Shown: positions 18,411 to 28,349, numbered from the stretch's first letter. The stretch: DNA of 64,000 bases from Lysobacteraceae bacterium NML93-0793 (GCA_002324875.1 NTJG01000003.1:203929-267928), one strand, 5' to 3'. Numbers and translations are program-made. Notes: a model not told the origin generated them from the letters alone.

Positions 18411-20276
18411 TCAGGCGGCGTCGTAGAGCGCCAGCAGATCGCCCTCGGCCTGTTCCAGCGCCTCGCGCAAGGCGGCCTGACGCTGGCCCAGGTCGGCCGC
18501 CTTCGTGGCATCGGCATAGGTCGCCGGATCCGCCAGCGCGGCATCGATGTCGGACAGCGACTGTTCGAGCTCCGCCACCCGCGCTTCGGCCTTCAGCAGC
18601 TTGTGCGGATTGGCCTTGGCCTTCGGCTTCGCGGGTTCGGCTGCGGGCGCGGCGGCCACCGGCGTCGCCGTCGGCGTACGAAGTTCGCCGGCATTGCCGC
18701 GCGCGCGCAGCCACGCGGCGTATTCGTCGAGATCGCCGTCGAAGGGAATCACCACGCCGTCGGCGACGCGCCAGAAGGTGTCGCTGACCAGACCGATCAG
18801 GTGGCGGTCGTGCGAGACCAGCACGATCGCGCCGGGGAAATCGCTCAGCGCTTCGGCCAGCGCCTCGCGCATTTCCAGATCGAGGTGGTTGGTCGGTTCG
18901 TCGAGCAGCAGCACGTTCGGCTGCAGCCAGGCGATCAGCGCCAGCGCCAGCCGCGCGCGTTCGCCGCCGGAGAAGCCGTCGATGCTTTCGAACGCGCGGT
19001 CCCCGGGGAAGCTCCACTTGCCGAGGAAGTCGCGGAAGGCCTGGGTGGCGACGTTGGGCGAGATTTCGCGCAGGTGGTCGATCGGCGAGGTACCGGCGAC
19101 CAGCGATTCGACCGTGTGCTGGGCGAAGTAGCCGATGCGCAGGTCCGGATGCGCGTAACGCTCCCCGGCCAGCAACGGCAGCTCGCCGACCAGCGACTTG
19201 ACCAGTGTCGACTTACCGGCGCCGTTGGGGCCGAGCAGACCGATGCGGTCGCCGGCCTCGAGGCCGAAGCCGACCCTGTCCAGGATCACGACCTGCCCGT
19301 CCGCGGCCGGATAGCCGCAGACGCCGTCGTTGATCCGCAGCAGCGCGTGCGGCAGCTTGACCGGCTGCGGGAAATCGATCCGCACCTCGCGCTCGGCGCG
19401 CACCGCCTCGGTGTCGGCCATCTTGGCCAGGCGCTTGACCCGCGACTGCGCCTGCTTGGCCTTGGCCGCGCTGGCCTTGAAGCGGTCGATGAACTTCTGC
19501 AGGTGCGCGCGTTCGGCCTGGGTCTTCTCGTGGGTGATCTGCTGCAGCCGCAGCTGCTCGGCGCGCTGGCGCTCGAACGCGGTGAAATTGCCGGTGTAAA
19601 GCTTCGCGCTGCCGCCGTGCAGGTGCAGCGTGTGGGTGCAGACGTTGTCGAGGAACTCGCGGTCGTGCGAGATCAGCAGCAGCGTGCCGGGATACTTCAG
19701 CAGCCACTGCTCGAGCCACAGCACCGCGTCGAGATCGAGATGGTTGGTGGGCTCGTCGAGCAGCAGCAGATCGCTCGGCGTCATCAGCGCGCGCGCCAGA
19801 TTCAGGCGCACGCGCCAGCCGCCGGAGAACGTCGCCACCGCACGCTGATGGGTTTCGGCCGGAAACCCCAGGCCGTGCAGCAGCTTGCCCGCACGCGCAC
19901 CGGCGTCGTAGGCACCGACTTCGGCCATGCGCTGGTGCGCCTCGGCGACGGCCTCCCAGTCCTCGGCGGCCATCGCGTCGGCCTCGGCCTTCAGCACCGC
20001 GGCCACGGCGGCATCGCCGCCGAGCACGAAGTCGATCGCCGGATCCGGCAGCGACGGCAGTTCCTGGGCGATGCTGGCCACGCGCACGCGGTTGGGCAGG
20101 TCGAGATCGCCCTTGTCGGCTTCCACCTCGCCGCGCACGGCCGCGAACAGCGAGGACTTTCCGGTGCCGTTGCGGCCGACCACGCCGGTGCGCCAGCCCG
20201 CATGCAGGGCGAGGTCCATCTCGGACAGCAGCAGGCGTTCGCCGCGCCGCAGGGCGAAATTCTTGAAAGAGATCAT
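18411..20276 (-). CDS. ABC-F family ATPase, YheS-like
   Basis: A 621-residue protein with two ATP-binding cassettes and no membrane segments, typical of ABC-F translation factors that act on the ribosome. Walker A motifs are GRNGTGKS near residue 35 and GPNGAGKS near 345. Signature motifs are FSGGWRVRLNLARAL and FSGGERARLALALI, each followed by LLLLDEPTNHLDL. The linker between cassettes has the charged AHLQKFIDRFKASAAKAKQAQSR seen in YheS. A C-terminal coiled coil follows from about 555. The ATG at 20276 gives MISFKNFALRRGERLL, matching the YheS start. YheS-like is favoured over Uup. Confidence 0.92.
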   Translation of the reverse strand: MISFKNFALRRGERLLLSEMDLALHAGWRTGVVGRNGTGKSSLFAAVRGEVEADKGDLDLPNRVRVASIAQELPSLPDPAIDFVLGGDAAVAAVLKAEADAMAAEDWEAVAEAHQRMAEVGAYDAGARAGKLLHGLGFPAETHQRAVATFSGGWRVRLNLARALMTPSDLLLLDEPTNHLDLDAVLWLEQWLLKYPGTLLLISHDREFLDNVCTHTLHLHGGSAKLYTGNFTAFERQRAEQLRLQQITHEKTQAERAHLQKFIDRFKASAAKAKQAQSRVKRLAKMADTEAVRAEREVRIDFPQPVKLPHALLRINDGVCGYPAADGQVVILDRVGFGLEAGDRIGLLGPNGAGKSTLVKSLVGELPLLAGERYAHPDLRIGYFAQHTVESLVAGTSPIDHLREISPNVATQAFRDFLGKWSFPGDRAFESIDGFSGGERARLALALIAWLQPNVLLLDEPTNHLDLEMREALAEALSDFPGAIVLVSHDRHLIGLVSDTFWRVADGVVIPFDGDLDEYAAWLRARGNAGELRTPTATPVAAAPAAEPAKPKAKANPHKLLKAEARVAELEQSLSDIDAALADPATYADATKAADLGQRQAALREALEQAEGDLLALYDAA

Positions 20277-20460
20277 GGGCGGAATTCTACCGGAGGCCGC
20301 CTGCCGCAGCCGGCGCCCGGGCGGGAGATGGCGCGCCGACGCGGGTGATCGGCACGCCGCAACGGTGACGGATGAAACATTTGCGCAGTGCAGCACGCGG
20401 TGTTAATGAATCGTAAAGCGCCGTTCGGCGTTCGCCGCTCCCCAACCTGGAGGTCCGTGC

Positions 20461-22860
20461 ATGTTCCGCAGTCCCCTCGCCGTCGCCATCCTCGTCGCCC
20501 TGGCACCCGCCGGCGCCACTCTCGCCCAGGACGCCGCCCCGGCCCGAGCGACCACGCTCGACACGCTGATCGTCACCGGCACCCGGGTCGCCGACCGCAC
20601 CGTGGCCGAGTCGCAATCGCCGATCGACATCCTCACGCCCGAGACCCTGACCGCCACCGGTACGCCGGAGCTCGCCACCGCACTGTCGCGTGCACTGCCG
20701 TCGCTGAACTTCCCGCGCCCGGCGATCAACGACGGCACCGACGCCGTGCGTCCGGCGCAGATCCGCGGCCTGTCGCCGGACCACGTGCTGGTGCTCGTCA
20801 ACGGCAAGCGCTACCACTCCGGCGCGCTGGTCAACGTCAACGGCTCGCAGGGCCGCAGCTCGTCGCCGGTGGATCTCAACACCATTCCGATCTCGGCGAT
20901 CGAACGCGTCGAGGTGCTGCGCGATGGCGCATCGGCGCAGTACGGCTCGGACGCGATCGCGGGCGTGATCAACATCGTGCTGAAGGGACGGGCCGGCAGC
21001 GGTGGCGTCTCGGGACGCTACGGCCAGTACAGCGCCGGCGACGGTGCGCAGTACCAGCTACTGGCCGATGCCGGCTTCGGCGTCGGCAACGACGGCTTCG
21101 TGCATCTCTCGGCGCAGGGCGCGCACCAGGACCAGACCAACCGCGCGCGGCCGTTCATCGGCACGCCGACCGCAACGTCGGCGCCGCTCGGCCAGGTGGT
21201 GCAGCGCCAGGGCGATCCCGAGGTCGACCACGGCTCGGTGACGTTCAATGCCGAACTGCCGGTCAACGACTCCCTGCAGGTCTACGGCACCGGCATCTAC
21301 ACGAAACGCGATTCGCTCTCGAACGGTTTCTTCCGCCCGGCCGGCGACCCGCGCAACATCCCGTCGATCTATCCCGACGGATTCCTGCCGCAGATCAACA
21401 ACGTCACCACCGACCACCACGTCACCGCGGGCTTCAAGGCCGAAACCGCGGGCGGCACCGCGGTCGATTTCAGCTACACATACGGCGACAGCGAGATGAC
21501 GTTCGACATCCTCAACACGCTCAACCGAAGCCTGGGACCGACGTCGCCGACGCAGTTCTACGCCGGTGCGCTGGAGGTGCGACAGCACGTGCTGAACCTG
21601 GATTTCAGCAAGCCCCTCGACTGGGGCCTGGCCTATCCGGTGACCTGGTCCTACGGCGCCGAATGGCGCGGCGACCGCTTCATCCAGTCGGCCGGCGAGC
21701 CGCTGTCGTATGCCAACGGCGGCGTGGTGGCTCCAGGCCAGACCACGCCGCTGCCGGGGGCACAGGTGTTCTCGGGCTTCCGGCCCGGCGACGGCGGCGA
21801 TTTCGACCGCAATGCGCTGTCGTTCTACACGGGGCTGGAAGCCGACCTCACCGACCGTCTGTCGCTGGGCGTTGCCGGCCGCTTCGAGGATTTCAGTGAC
21901 TTCGGCGACACCAGCAATTTCAAGATCTCCGGACGCTTCGAATTCACCGATGCCATCGCGCTGCGCGCGACCGCCTCGACCGGCTTCCGCGCGCCGTCGC
22001 TGCAGCAGCAGTACTTCCAGTCGACGGCGACGAACTTCATCGCCACCCCGCAGGGCACGCTGCCGTTCGACATCGTGACCTTCCGTGTGACCAACCCGGC
22101 CGCGATCGCACTCGGCGCCGAGCCGCTGCGCGCCGAGGAGTCGACCAACTACAGCCTGGGCCTGGTGCTGCAGCCGGTCGAGAACCTCTACGTCACCATC
22201 GACGCCTACCAGATCGAGGTCGAGGACCGCATCTCGCTGTCGGCCAATCTGACCTCGGCGCCGGTGCGCAATTACCTGCAGGCCAACGGCTTCGCGGGCG
22301 TCGGCGGCGGCCGTTACTTCACCAACGCCATCGACACCACCACCCGCGGCGTGGACCTCGTCGGCACCTACGGCTGGGCGCTGGACAACAGCCGTCTCGA
22401 TCTGACGCTGGGCTACAACTACAACAAGACCACGATCGACCGGGTGGCCGAGAATCCCGCATCCCTGGCCGCGATCGACCCGGCCGCGGTGCGCTTCGAC
22501 CGGGTGGAACGCGGGCGGTTCGAAGTGGGCGCGCCGCGCGACAAGGTGCTGATCGGCGGCACCTGGACGATCGGCGGGTTCGAGGCCACGGCCAATGCCA
22601 CGCGCTACGGGGAGTTCAGCGTGCTCGGCAGCAACGCCGCGCTCGACCAGACCTTCGATGCGGCCTGGACGCTGGATCTCGCGTTCTCGTATGCGCTCGA
22701 CAAATGGACGTTCACCGTCGGCGGCGACAACGTGCTCGACCAGTACCCGGATGAAGTGCTGTTCGCCAACTCCACCGGCGGGCAGCTGCCGTGGAGCGGC
22801 AGTTCGCCGTTCGGCTTCAACGGCGCCTTCGTCTACGCGAACGTCGCGTATCGCTGGTAA
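20461..22860 (+). CDS. TonB-dependent outer membrane receptor (tandem copy 1)
   Basis: A 799-residue receptor that would import a ligand across the outer membrane using TonB energy. Residues 1-22 form a signal peptide ending TLAQ. The plug domain starts TLDTLIVTGTRVADRTVAES and includes IERVEVLRDGASAQYGSDAI and AGVINIVLKG, classic plug signatures. The remainder is a 22-stranded barrel ending in Trp (YANVAYRW), as expected for BamA recognition. It is a close paralogue of the next gene (23034-25436), with plug sequences nearly identical in long stretches. A GGAGG ribosome site precedes the ATG. Substrate unknown; no siderophore genes are adjacent. Confidence 0.93.
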   Translation: MFRSPLAVAILVALAPAGATLAQDAAPARATTLDTLIVTGTRVADRTVAESQSPIDILTPETLTATGTPELATALSRALPSLNFPRPAINDGTDAVRPAQIRGLSPDHVLVLVNGKRYHSGALVNVNGSQGRSSSPVDLNTIPISAIERVEVLRDGASAQYGSDAIAGVINIVLKGRAGSGGVSGRYGQYSAGDGAQYQLLADAGFGVGNDGFVHLSAQGAHQDQTNRARPFIGTPTATSAPLGQVVQRQGDPEVDHGSVTFNAELPVNDSLQVYGTGIYTKRDSLSNGFFRPAGDPRNIPSIYPDGFLPQINNVTTDHHVTAGFKAETAGGTAVDFSYTYGDSEMTFDILNTLNRSLGPTSPTQFYAGALEVRQHVLNLDFSKPLDWGLAYPVTWSYGAEWRGDRFIQSAGEPLSYANGGVVAPGQTTPLPGAQVFSGFRPGDGGDFDRNALSFYTGLEADLTDRLSLGVAGRFEDFSDFGDTSNFKISGRFEFTDAIALRATASTGFRAPSLQQQYFQSTATNFIATPQGTLPFDIVTFRVTNPAAIALGAEPLRAEESTNYSLGLVLQPVENLYVTIDAYQIEVEDRISLSANLTSAPVRNYLQANGFAGVGGGRYFTNAIDTTTRGVDLVGTYGWALDNSRLDLTLGYNYNKTTIDRVAENPASLAAIDPAAVRFDRVERGRFEVGAPRDKVLIGGTWTIGGFEATANATRYGEFSVLGSNAALDQTFDAAWTLDLAFSYALDKWTFTVGGDNVLDQYPDEVLFANSTGGQLPWSGSSPFGFNGAFVYANVAYRW

Positions 22861-22883
22861 GCCCAGTTTTTGTGCATGGCGTC

Positions 22884-22907
22884 GACGCCCCGGCCCGCCG
22901 GGGCGTC
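22884..22907 (+). terminator. Hairpin after TonB receptor copy 1
   Basis: GACGCCCCGG pairs with CCGGGGCGTC around a CCCG loop. It starts 24 bp after the stop. No T run follows, so intrinsic termination would be weak. Its stem is nearly the same as that after the second receptor. Confidence 0.55.
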
Positions 22908-23033
22908 GCTGAATCCGGCGCCGCGCCTCTGTTCCATTAAAGGAACGATCGAATCGCATTTTTGTGATCATTGACGATTTCAGGACAATGCGCTCCAATC
23001 CGCGGCCCACGTGTCCAATTACAGGCCGCCCCG

Positions 23034-25436
23034 ATGCTCCGTCCCCACCGCCTCAGCCTGGCCGTCCTCGCCGCCCTGGTCGTTCCCACCGCTGCCTTCG
23101 CCCAAGAGGTCCCTGCCGACGCGCAGGCGCGCACCTCCACCCTCGACACCCTGATTGTCACCGGCACCCGCGTCGCGGATCGCACCGTGGCCGAGTCGCA
23201 ATCGCCGATCGACATCATCACGTCCGACGCGCTGACCGCCACCGGCACCACCGAGCTCGCCACCGCCCTCGCACGCGCCCTGCCCTCGCTGAACTTTCCG
23301 CGCCCGGCGTTGACCGACGGCACCTCGGCGATCCGCCCGGCGCAGCTGCGCGGCCTCGCGCCCGACCAGGTGCTGGTGCTGGTCAACGGCAAGCGCCGGC
23401 ACACGTCCTCGCTGCTCAACCTCAACGGCACGATCGGCCGCGGCTCGTCGCCGGTGGACCTCAATACGATTCCGGTCTCGGCGATCGAGCGCGTCGAAGT
23501 GCTGCGCGACGGCGCGTCGGCGCAGTACGGCTCGGACGCGATCGCCGGTGTCGTCAACGTCGTGCTCAAGGGCGCATCGAGCGGCGGCAGCCTGGCGGTG
23601 AACGCCGGCCAGTACTCGGCCGGCGACGGCAAGCAGACCCAGATCGCCGGTGACACCGGCCTGGCGCTGGGCGACGACCGCGGCTTCCTGCATCTGTCGG
23701 CGCAGCTCGGCCAGCAGGAAGAGACCAACCGTGCGCGCCCGTTCGCGGGCACGCCCGGCGCCACCCAGCCGGCGCTCGGCCAGAAGGCCTTCGTGATCGG
23801 CGAGCCGGAGGTCGACTTCGGCGCCGTCGGCTTCAATACCGATTTCGCCCTGACCGACAGCATCCGCGTCTACGGTTTCGGCACCGCGAGCAATCGCGAC
23901 ATCACCTCGTTCGCGTTCTTCCGCGCGCCGAACAACACCACACAGAACATCCGCTCGATCTATCCGGACGGCTTCCTGCCGGAGATCAACAACATCTCCA
24001 AGGACCGGTCGCTGGTCGCCGGCATCAAGGGGTTCGCCGGCGAGTGGAACTGGGACCTGAGCTACAACTACGGCTACAACCACCTCGAGTTCTATACGCG
24101 CAACACGCTCAACGCGAGCCTGGGCGCGAGCTCGCCGACGTCGTTCTACGACGGTGCGCTGGAGACCACGCAGAACATCGTCAATCTCGACATCAGCCGC
24201 CCGCTGGACCTCGGCCTGGCATATCCGGCCACGCTGTCGTTCGGCGTCGAGGCGCGCAACGAGAAGTGGAACCAGTCGCCGGGCGAGTTCGGTTCCTACG
24301 CCAACGCCGGCCTCGGCGCGCCCGGCGCGGCAGCCGGTGCCCAGGGTTTCGCCGGCTTCGCGCCCGAAGTCGCCGGCGCCTACGACCGCGACAGCCATGC
24401 GGTCTACGCGGGCCTGGAGGCGGACCTGACCGAGCGGTTCTCCGCCGGCGCCGCCGCGCGCTACGAGGACTACGACGATTTCGGCAGCCAGCTCTCGGGC
24501 AAGGTCTCGGCGCGCTATGCGTTCAACGATGCGGTCGCGCTGCGCGGCACCGTATCGAGCGGCTTCCGCGCGCCGTCGCTGGCGCAGCAGTATTTCCAGA
24601 CCGTCAGCACGACGTTCCTGCCCGGCATCACCACGCCGTTCGAGATCCGCACGTTCCCCGCCAGCAGCCCGGTCGCGCAGGCCTTCGGCGCCGAGGCGCT
24701 GCGGCCCGAGGAGTCGCTGTCCTACAGCCTGGGCCTGGTGCTGCAGCCCGTCGATGCCCTCTACGTCACCGTCGATGCGTACCAGATCGACGTCGACGAC
24801 CGCATCGCCCTGTCCTCCAACCTCACCGGCGACGCAGTGCGGCGTCTGCTCGAGTCGCAGGGCATCTTCGGCATCACCGGTGGTCGCTACTTCACCAACG
24901 CCATCGACACCCGCACCCGCGGCATCGACGTCGTCGGCAGCTACCGCTGGGATCTCGCCGCGAGCAGCGTCGACCTGACCGCCGGCTACAACCACACCAG
25001 GACCGAGATCACCCGGATCGCCGCGAACCCGGACGCACTGAGCCAGAACGGGCTGAACCTCGAGCGCATCGACCGGGCCGAGATCGGCCGCATCGAAGAC
25101 GGCTTCCCGCGCAACAAGCTGCTGCTCTCGGGGACCTGGAACGTCGACGATTGGGCGTTCGCGCTCGCGACCACGCGCTACGGCAGCGTGAGCACCACGC
25201 CCAACAACGCCGCGCTCGACCAGGAATACGGTGCGAAGTGGCTGCTCGACGTGTCGGCGACGTTCAAGCCCGGCGAGAACTGGGCATTGACGCTGGGTGC
25301 GGACAACGTGCTCAACGAATATCCGGACGAGAACATCTTCGGCAACTCGACCAACGGCCAGTTTCCCTACAGCAATCTCTCGCCGTTCGGCTTCGGTGGC
25401 GCGTTCGCCTACGCGAAGGTGGCCTATAGCTGGTGA
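23034..25436 (+). CDS. TonB-dependent outer membrane receptor (tandem copy 2)
   Basis: An 800-residue paralogue of the preceding receptor. I chose the ATG at 23034, which gives a proper signal peptide (LAVLAALVVPTAAFAQ); an in-frame ATG at 22971 would add 21 residues without one. The plug repeats TLDTLIVTGTRVADRTVAES and DGASAQYGSDAIAG. The barrel ends YAKVAYSW. Differences from copy 1 are concentrated in loop regions of the barrel, as expected if the two have diverged in ligand. A 173-bp gap with AT-rich spots separates them, so copy 2 could have its own promoter. Confidence 0.93.
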   Translation: MLRPHRLSLAVLAALVVPTAAFAQEVPADAQARTSTLDTLIVTGTRVADRTVAESQSPIDIITSDALTATGTTELATALARALPSLNFPRPALTDGTSAIRPAQLRGLAPDQVLVLVNGKRRHTSSLLNLNGTIGRGSSPVDLNTIPVSAIERVEVLRDGASAQYGSDAIAGVVNVVLKGASSGGSLAVNAGQYSAGDGKQTQIAGDTGLALGDDRGFLHLSAQLGQQEETNRARPFAGTPGATQPALGQKAFVIGEPEVDFGAVGFNTDFALTDSIRVYGFGTASNRDITSFAFFRAPNNTTQNIRSIYPDGFLPEINNISKDRSLVAGIKGFAGEWNWDLSYNYGYNHLEFYTRNTLNASLGASSPTSFYDGALETTQNIVNLDISRPLDLGLAYPATLSFGVEARNEKWNQSPGEFGSYANAGLGAPGAAAGAQGFAGFAPEVAGAYDRDSHAVYAGLEADLTERFSAGAAARYEDYDDFGSQLSGKVSARYAFNDAVALRGTVSSGFRAPSLAQQYFQTVSTTFLPGITTPFEIRTFPASSPVAQAFGAEALRPEESLSYSLGLVLQPVDALYVTVDAYQIDVDDRIALSSNLTGDAVRRLLESQGIFGITGGRYFTNAIDTRTRGIDVVGSYRWDLAASSVDLTAGYNHTRTEITRIAANPDALSQNGLNLERIDRAEIGRIEDGFPRNKLLLSGTWNVDDWAFALATTRYGSVSTTPNNAALDQEYGAKWLLDVSATFKPGENWALTLGADNVLNEYPDENIFGNSTNGQFPYSNLSPFGFGGAFAYAKVAYSW

Positions 25437-25465
25437 TCGATCGAGATCTCGATCTCGCGCGCTTC

Positions 25466-25489
25466 GATGCCCCGGTTCGCCGGGGCATC
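25466..25489 (+). terminator. Hairpin with UUCG tetraloop after TonB receptor copy 2
   Basis: GATGCCCCGG pairs with CCGGGGCATC around TTCG, a very stable tetraloop, 29 bp after the stop codon. The following bases are GTCGTTTCG, only partly T-rich. It is a likely transcript end or stability hairpin. Confidence 0.7.
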
Positions 25490-25685
25490 GTCGTTTCGGG
25501 CGCAAGGCGGGCGCCGCGCCCGTATGCGCTGCGCGGCCGGCACCGCTGGCTGGCTGGCTATTGGCGGCCGTTCGGCGCCGCTTGCGATCGCGATGGCGCT
25601 ATTCGACGACGAACGCGTCATCGCCGCTTGCCCCTGTCACGGCGCGTCCTCCACACTGCAAGACCGATTCCGGCGCCCGCTCCCG

Positions 25686-27416
25686 ATGCCGCACAACACC
25701 GACCTGATCAACATCGTCGCCGTCGGCCTGGGCCTCGCCTTCGTGCTGGGCGCACTCGCCAACCGCGTGCGGCTCTCGCCGCTGGTCGGTTATTTGGTGG
25801 CCGGCATCCTGGTCGGACCGTTCACGCCGGGCTTCGTCGCCGACCAGGATCTCGCCAACCAGCTTGCCGAGATCGGCGTGATGCTGCTGATGTTCGGCGT
25901 CGGCCTGCACTTCTCGCTCAAGGATCTGATGGACGTGAAGTCCATCGCGATTCCCGGCGCGATCGCGCAGATCACCGTGGCCACCGTGCTCGGCTGGGTG
26001 CTGGCCTGGCTGATGGGCTGGCCGCTGGTCAGCGGATTCGTGTTCGGCCTGGCGCTGTCGGTCGCCAGCACCGTCGTGCTGTTGCGTGCGATGGAGGAGC
26101 GTCGCCTGCTCGACACCCGCCGCGGCAAGATCGCCGTCGGCTGGCTGATCGTCGAGGACCTGGTGATGGTCGTGGCGCTGGTGCTGCTGCCGGTACTGGC
26201 CGACATCTACACCGACCGCGGCGGCGACGCGGCGCCCGGCGCCGGCGCGATCGCGCTGATGTTCCTGTGGACGCTGGTCAAGGTCAGTGCGTTCGTCGCG
26301 GTGATGCTGCTGGTCGGCCGCCGGGTGATTCCGTGGATCCTCGAACGCATCGCGGGCACCGGCCAGCGCGAACTGTTCACCCTGTCGGTGCTGGCGATCG
26401 CGCTGGGCGTGGCGTTCGGTTCGGCGACGCTGTTCGGCGTGTCGTTCGCGCTGGGCGCGTTCTTCGCCGGCATGGTCCTCAACGAATCGGAGTTCAGCCA
26501 CGAGGCCGCGAACGACTCGCTGCCGCTGCGCGACGCGTTCGCGGTGCTGTTCTTCGTGTCCGTGGGCATGCTGTTCAACCCGATGATCGTGGTCGAGCAT
26601 CCGTGGCAGGTGCTGGCGACGTTCCTGATCATCGTGGTCGGCAAGTCGATCGCCGCGTACTGGATCGTGCGGCTGTTCAAGCACCCGCGCTCGACCGCGT
26701 TGACCATCTCGATGAGCCTCGCCCAGATCGGCGAGTTCTCCTTCATCCTGGTCGGCCTCGGCGTCGCCCTGCAGCTGCTGCCCGAAACCGGTCGTGACCT
26801 GGTGCTGGCCGGCGCGCTGCTGTCGATCATCGTCAATCCGCTGCTGTTCGCGTGGCTCGACCGCTGGCAGGCACGCCAGGAACTGGCAGCGCGCGCGGCC
26901 TCGGTCGAACACGCCGCGCCGCTGCCGCCCGAGCACGTCGTGCCCGAGACGATGCGCGACCACGCCATCCTCGTCGGTTACGGCCGTGTCGGTCGCCAGC
27001 TGGCCGAACTGCTGCAGCAGCGCGGTGTGCCCTTGGTGGTCGTCGAGGACGACAACGAGCTGGTGCGGCGCGGACGCGAGCGCGGACTGCTGATCGTGCG
27101 CGGCAACATCGCCTCCGAACCGGTGATGCTCGATACCGCGCCCGAACGCGCAGCCCTGGCGATCTTCGCTATTCCGCAGGCGCTGGAAGCCGGCGAGGCG
27201 ATCGAACGCATGAAGGCGGTCAATCCGGCGCTGACCGTGCTGGCCCGCGCGCACAGTGACGGCGAGGTGCGGCATCTGCTCGAGCACGGCGCCGACGGCA
27301 CCGTGCTGGCCGAACGCGAGCTGGCCTACTCGCTCGCCGAGATGGTGATGTCGACGCCGCCCTTCCGTCCGGTGCGACCGGGCTCGGTGCCGGTCGAGGC
27401 GACGCAACCCACCTGA
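25686..27416 (+). CDS. ybaL: YbaL-type monovalent cation:proton antiporter (CPA2) with TrkA-N domain
   Basis: A 576-residue inner-membrane K+/H+ exchanger of the CPA2 family. The membrane half (about 1-400) has many hydrophobic helices and the blocks SPLVGYLVAGILVGPFTPGF, VGWLIVEDLVMV and FALGAFFAGMVLNESE, close to E. coli YbaL. The C-terminal half has a TrkA-N/RCK nucleotide-binding fold, starting HAILVGYGRVGRQLAELL near 443. The ATG at 25686 gives MPHNTDLIN, similar to the YbaL start; the longer upstream frame has no support. The sirtuin gene starts 3 bp after its stop, so they may be co-transcribed. Confidence 0.93.
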   Translation: MPHNTDLINIVAVGLGLAFVLGALANRVRLSPLVGYLVAGILVGPFTPGFVADQDLANQLAEIGVMLLMFGVGLHFSLKDLMDVKSIAIPGAIAQITVATVLGWVLAWLMGWPLVSGFVFGLALSVASTVVLLRAMEERRLLDTRRGKIAVGWLIVEDLVMVVALVLLPVLADIYTDRGGDAAPGAGAIALMFLWTLVKVSAFVAVMLLVGRRVIPWILERIAGTGQRELFTLSVLAIALGVAFGSATLFGVSFALGAFFAGMVLNESEFSHEAANDSLPLRDAFAVLFFVSVGMLFNPMIVVEHPWQVLATFLIIVVGKSIAAYWIVRLFKHPRSTALTISMSLAQIGEFSFILVGLGVALQLLPETGRDLVLAGALLSIIVNPLLFAWLDRWQARQELAARAASVEHAAPLPPEHVVPETMRDHAILVGYGRVGRQLAELLQQRGVPLVVVEDDNELVRRGRERGLLIVRGNIASEPVMLDTAPERAALAIFAIPQALEAGEAIERMKAVNPALTVLARAHSDGEVRHLLEHGADGTVLAERELAYSLAEMVMSTPPFRPVRPGSVPVEATQPT

Positions 27417-27418
27417 CG

Positions 27419-28174
27419 ATGCGACTCGTCGTGCTCAGCGGCGCCGGCCTCTCGGCCGAGAGCGGCATCCCGACGTTCCGCGATGCGCTGACCGGGCTGT
27501 GGGCGCGTTTCGATGCCGAGCGCCTGGCGACCGAAGCCGCATTCCGCGCCGATCCCGCACTCGTCTGGGGCTGGTACCGCTGGCGCGCGGCGATGGTCGC
27601 CGCGGCCGTGCCCAATGCCGCGCACCGCGACGTGGCCGCGCTCTCCGACGACGGGCACGCGCTGACCGTCATCACCCAGAACGTCGACGACCTGCACGAA
27701 CGCGGCGGTGCGCGTGACGTCGTCCACCTGCATGGCCGTCTGCTGGCCTCGCGCTGCATCGGTTGCGATGCGCGCCTGACGCCGGACCCGATCCTCGCGC
27801 CGCCCCCGCCGCCGTATGGCGGCACCCTTGAGACGCCTCCCGCGTGTGCGGGCTGCGGCGCGCCGTTCCGGCCCGACGTCGTCTGGTTCGGCGAGCCCCT
27901 GCCCATCGACGCCTGGCACGCGGCCGAAACCGCGGTCGACGCCTGCGACCTGCTGGTCGTCGTCGGTACCTCGTCGCTGGTGTGGCCGGCCGCCGGCCTG
28001 CCTGACCGCACGCTGCGCGCCGGCAGTCCCGTGCTCGAGATCAATCCGCACCCGACCCCGCTGTCGCCGCGCGCCAGCGCGCACTGGGCGATGACGGCCA
28101 CCGCCGGCATGGCACGCCTGCGCGCCCGTCTTCGCGAGGGGGCTGGCGATCTGCTGCGTCCCCCGAGGCGCTGA
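27419..28174 (+). CDS. cobB: NAD-dependent protein deacylase, sirtuin CobB
   Basis: A 251-residue class III sirtuin that removes acyl groups from lysines using NAD+. The NAD site is GAGLSAESGIPTFRD at 8-22 and QNVDDLHERGG at 87-97. The catalytic His is His105 in HLHG. Zinc is held by Cys113, Cys116, Cys143 and Cys146. Tyr53 and Arg56 (YRWR) match the Tyr-x-x-Arg signature of SIRT5-like enzymes that prefer succinyl or malonyl lysine. The ATG follows the antiporter stop by 2 bp. The insert PPPPPYGG near 130 is a loop feature. Confidence 0.94.
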   Translation: MRLVVLSGAGLSAESGIPTFRDALTGLWARFDAERLATEAAFRADPALVWGWYRWRAAMVAAAVPNAAHRDVAALSDDGHALTVITQNVDDLHERGGARDVVHLHGRLLASRCIGCDARLTPDPILAPPPPPYGGTLETPPACAGCGAPFRPDVVWFGEPLPIDAWHAAETAVDACDLLVVVGTSSLVWPAAGLPDRTLRAGSPVLEINPHPTPLSPRASAHWAMTATAGMARLRARLREGAGDLLRPPRR

Positions 28175-28251
28175 ACGCCGCCATCGCGATGTGTCGACCG
28201 CCTGCGGCGCGTCCGCCTGCGTGGCGGACCTCCAGGCCTCTCCCGTCGCGT

Positions 28252-28323
28252 TCAAGGCGCCTCGAATGCGCGTGACCGGCCGACGTCCGTAACGCCTCTT
28301 CGCGCGCGAGAGCGCCTGCGGGC
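28252..28323. repeat. Degenerate REP-like palindrome
   Basis: The minus strand reads GCAGGCGCTCTCGCGCGCGA then AGAGGC, close to the start of the repeat at 58401-58474. Inverted symmetry is poor, so this is probably a decayed copy. Confidence 0.4.
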
Positions 28324-28349
28324 GCGGACTGCACTGCCGGATACCGACG

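Noticed and set aside
23019..25505. A minus-strand open frame of about 828 codons opposite TonB receptor copy 2
   Set aside because: It mirrors the receptor gene codon for codon and lacks any recognisable motif or signal; the parallel frame opposite copy 1 (21058-23010) shows the same effect.
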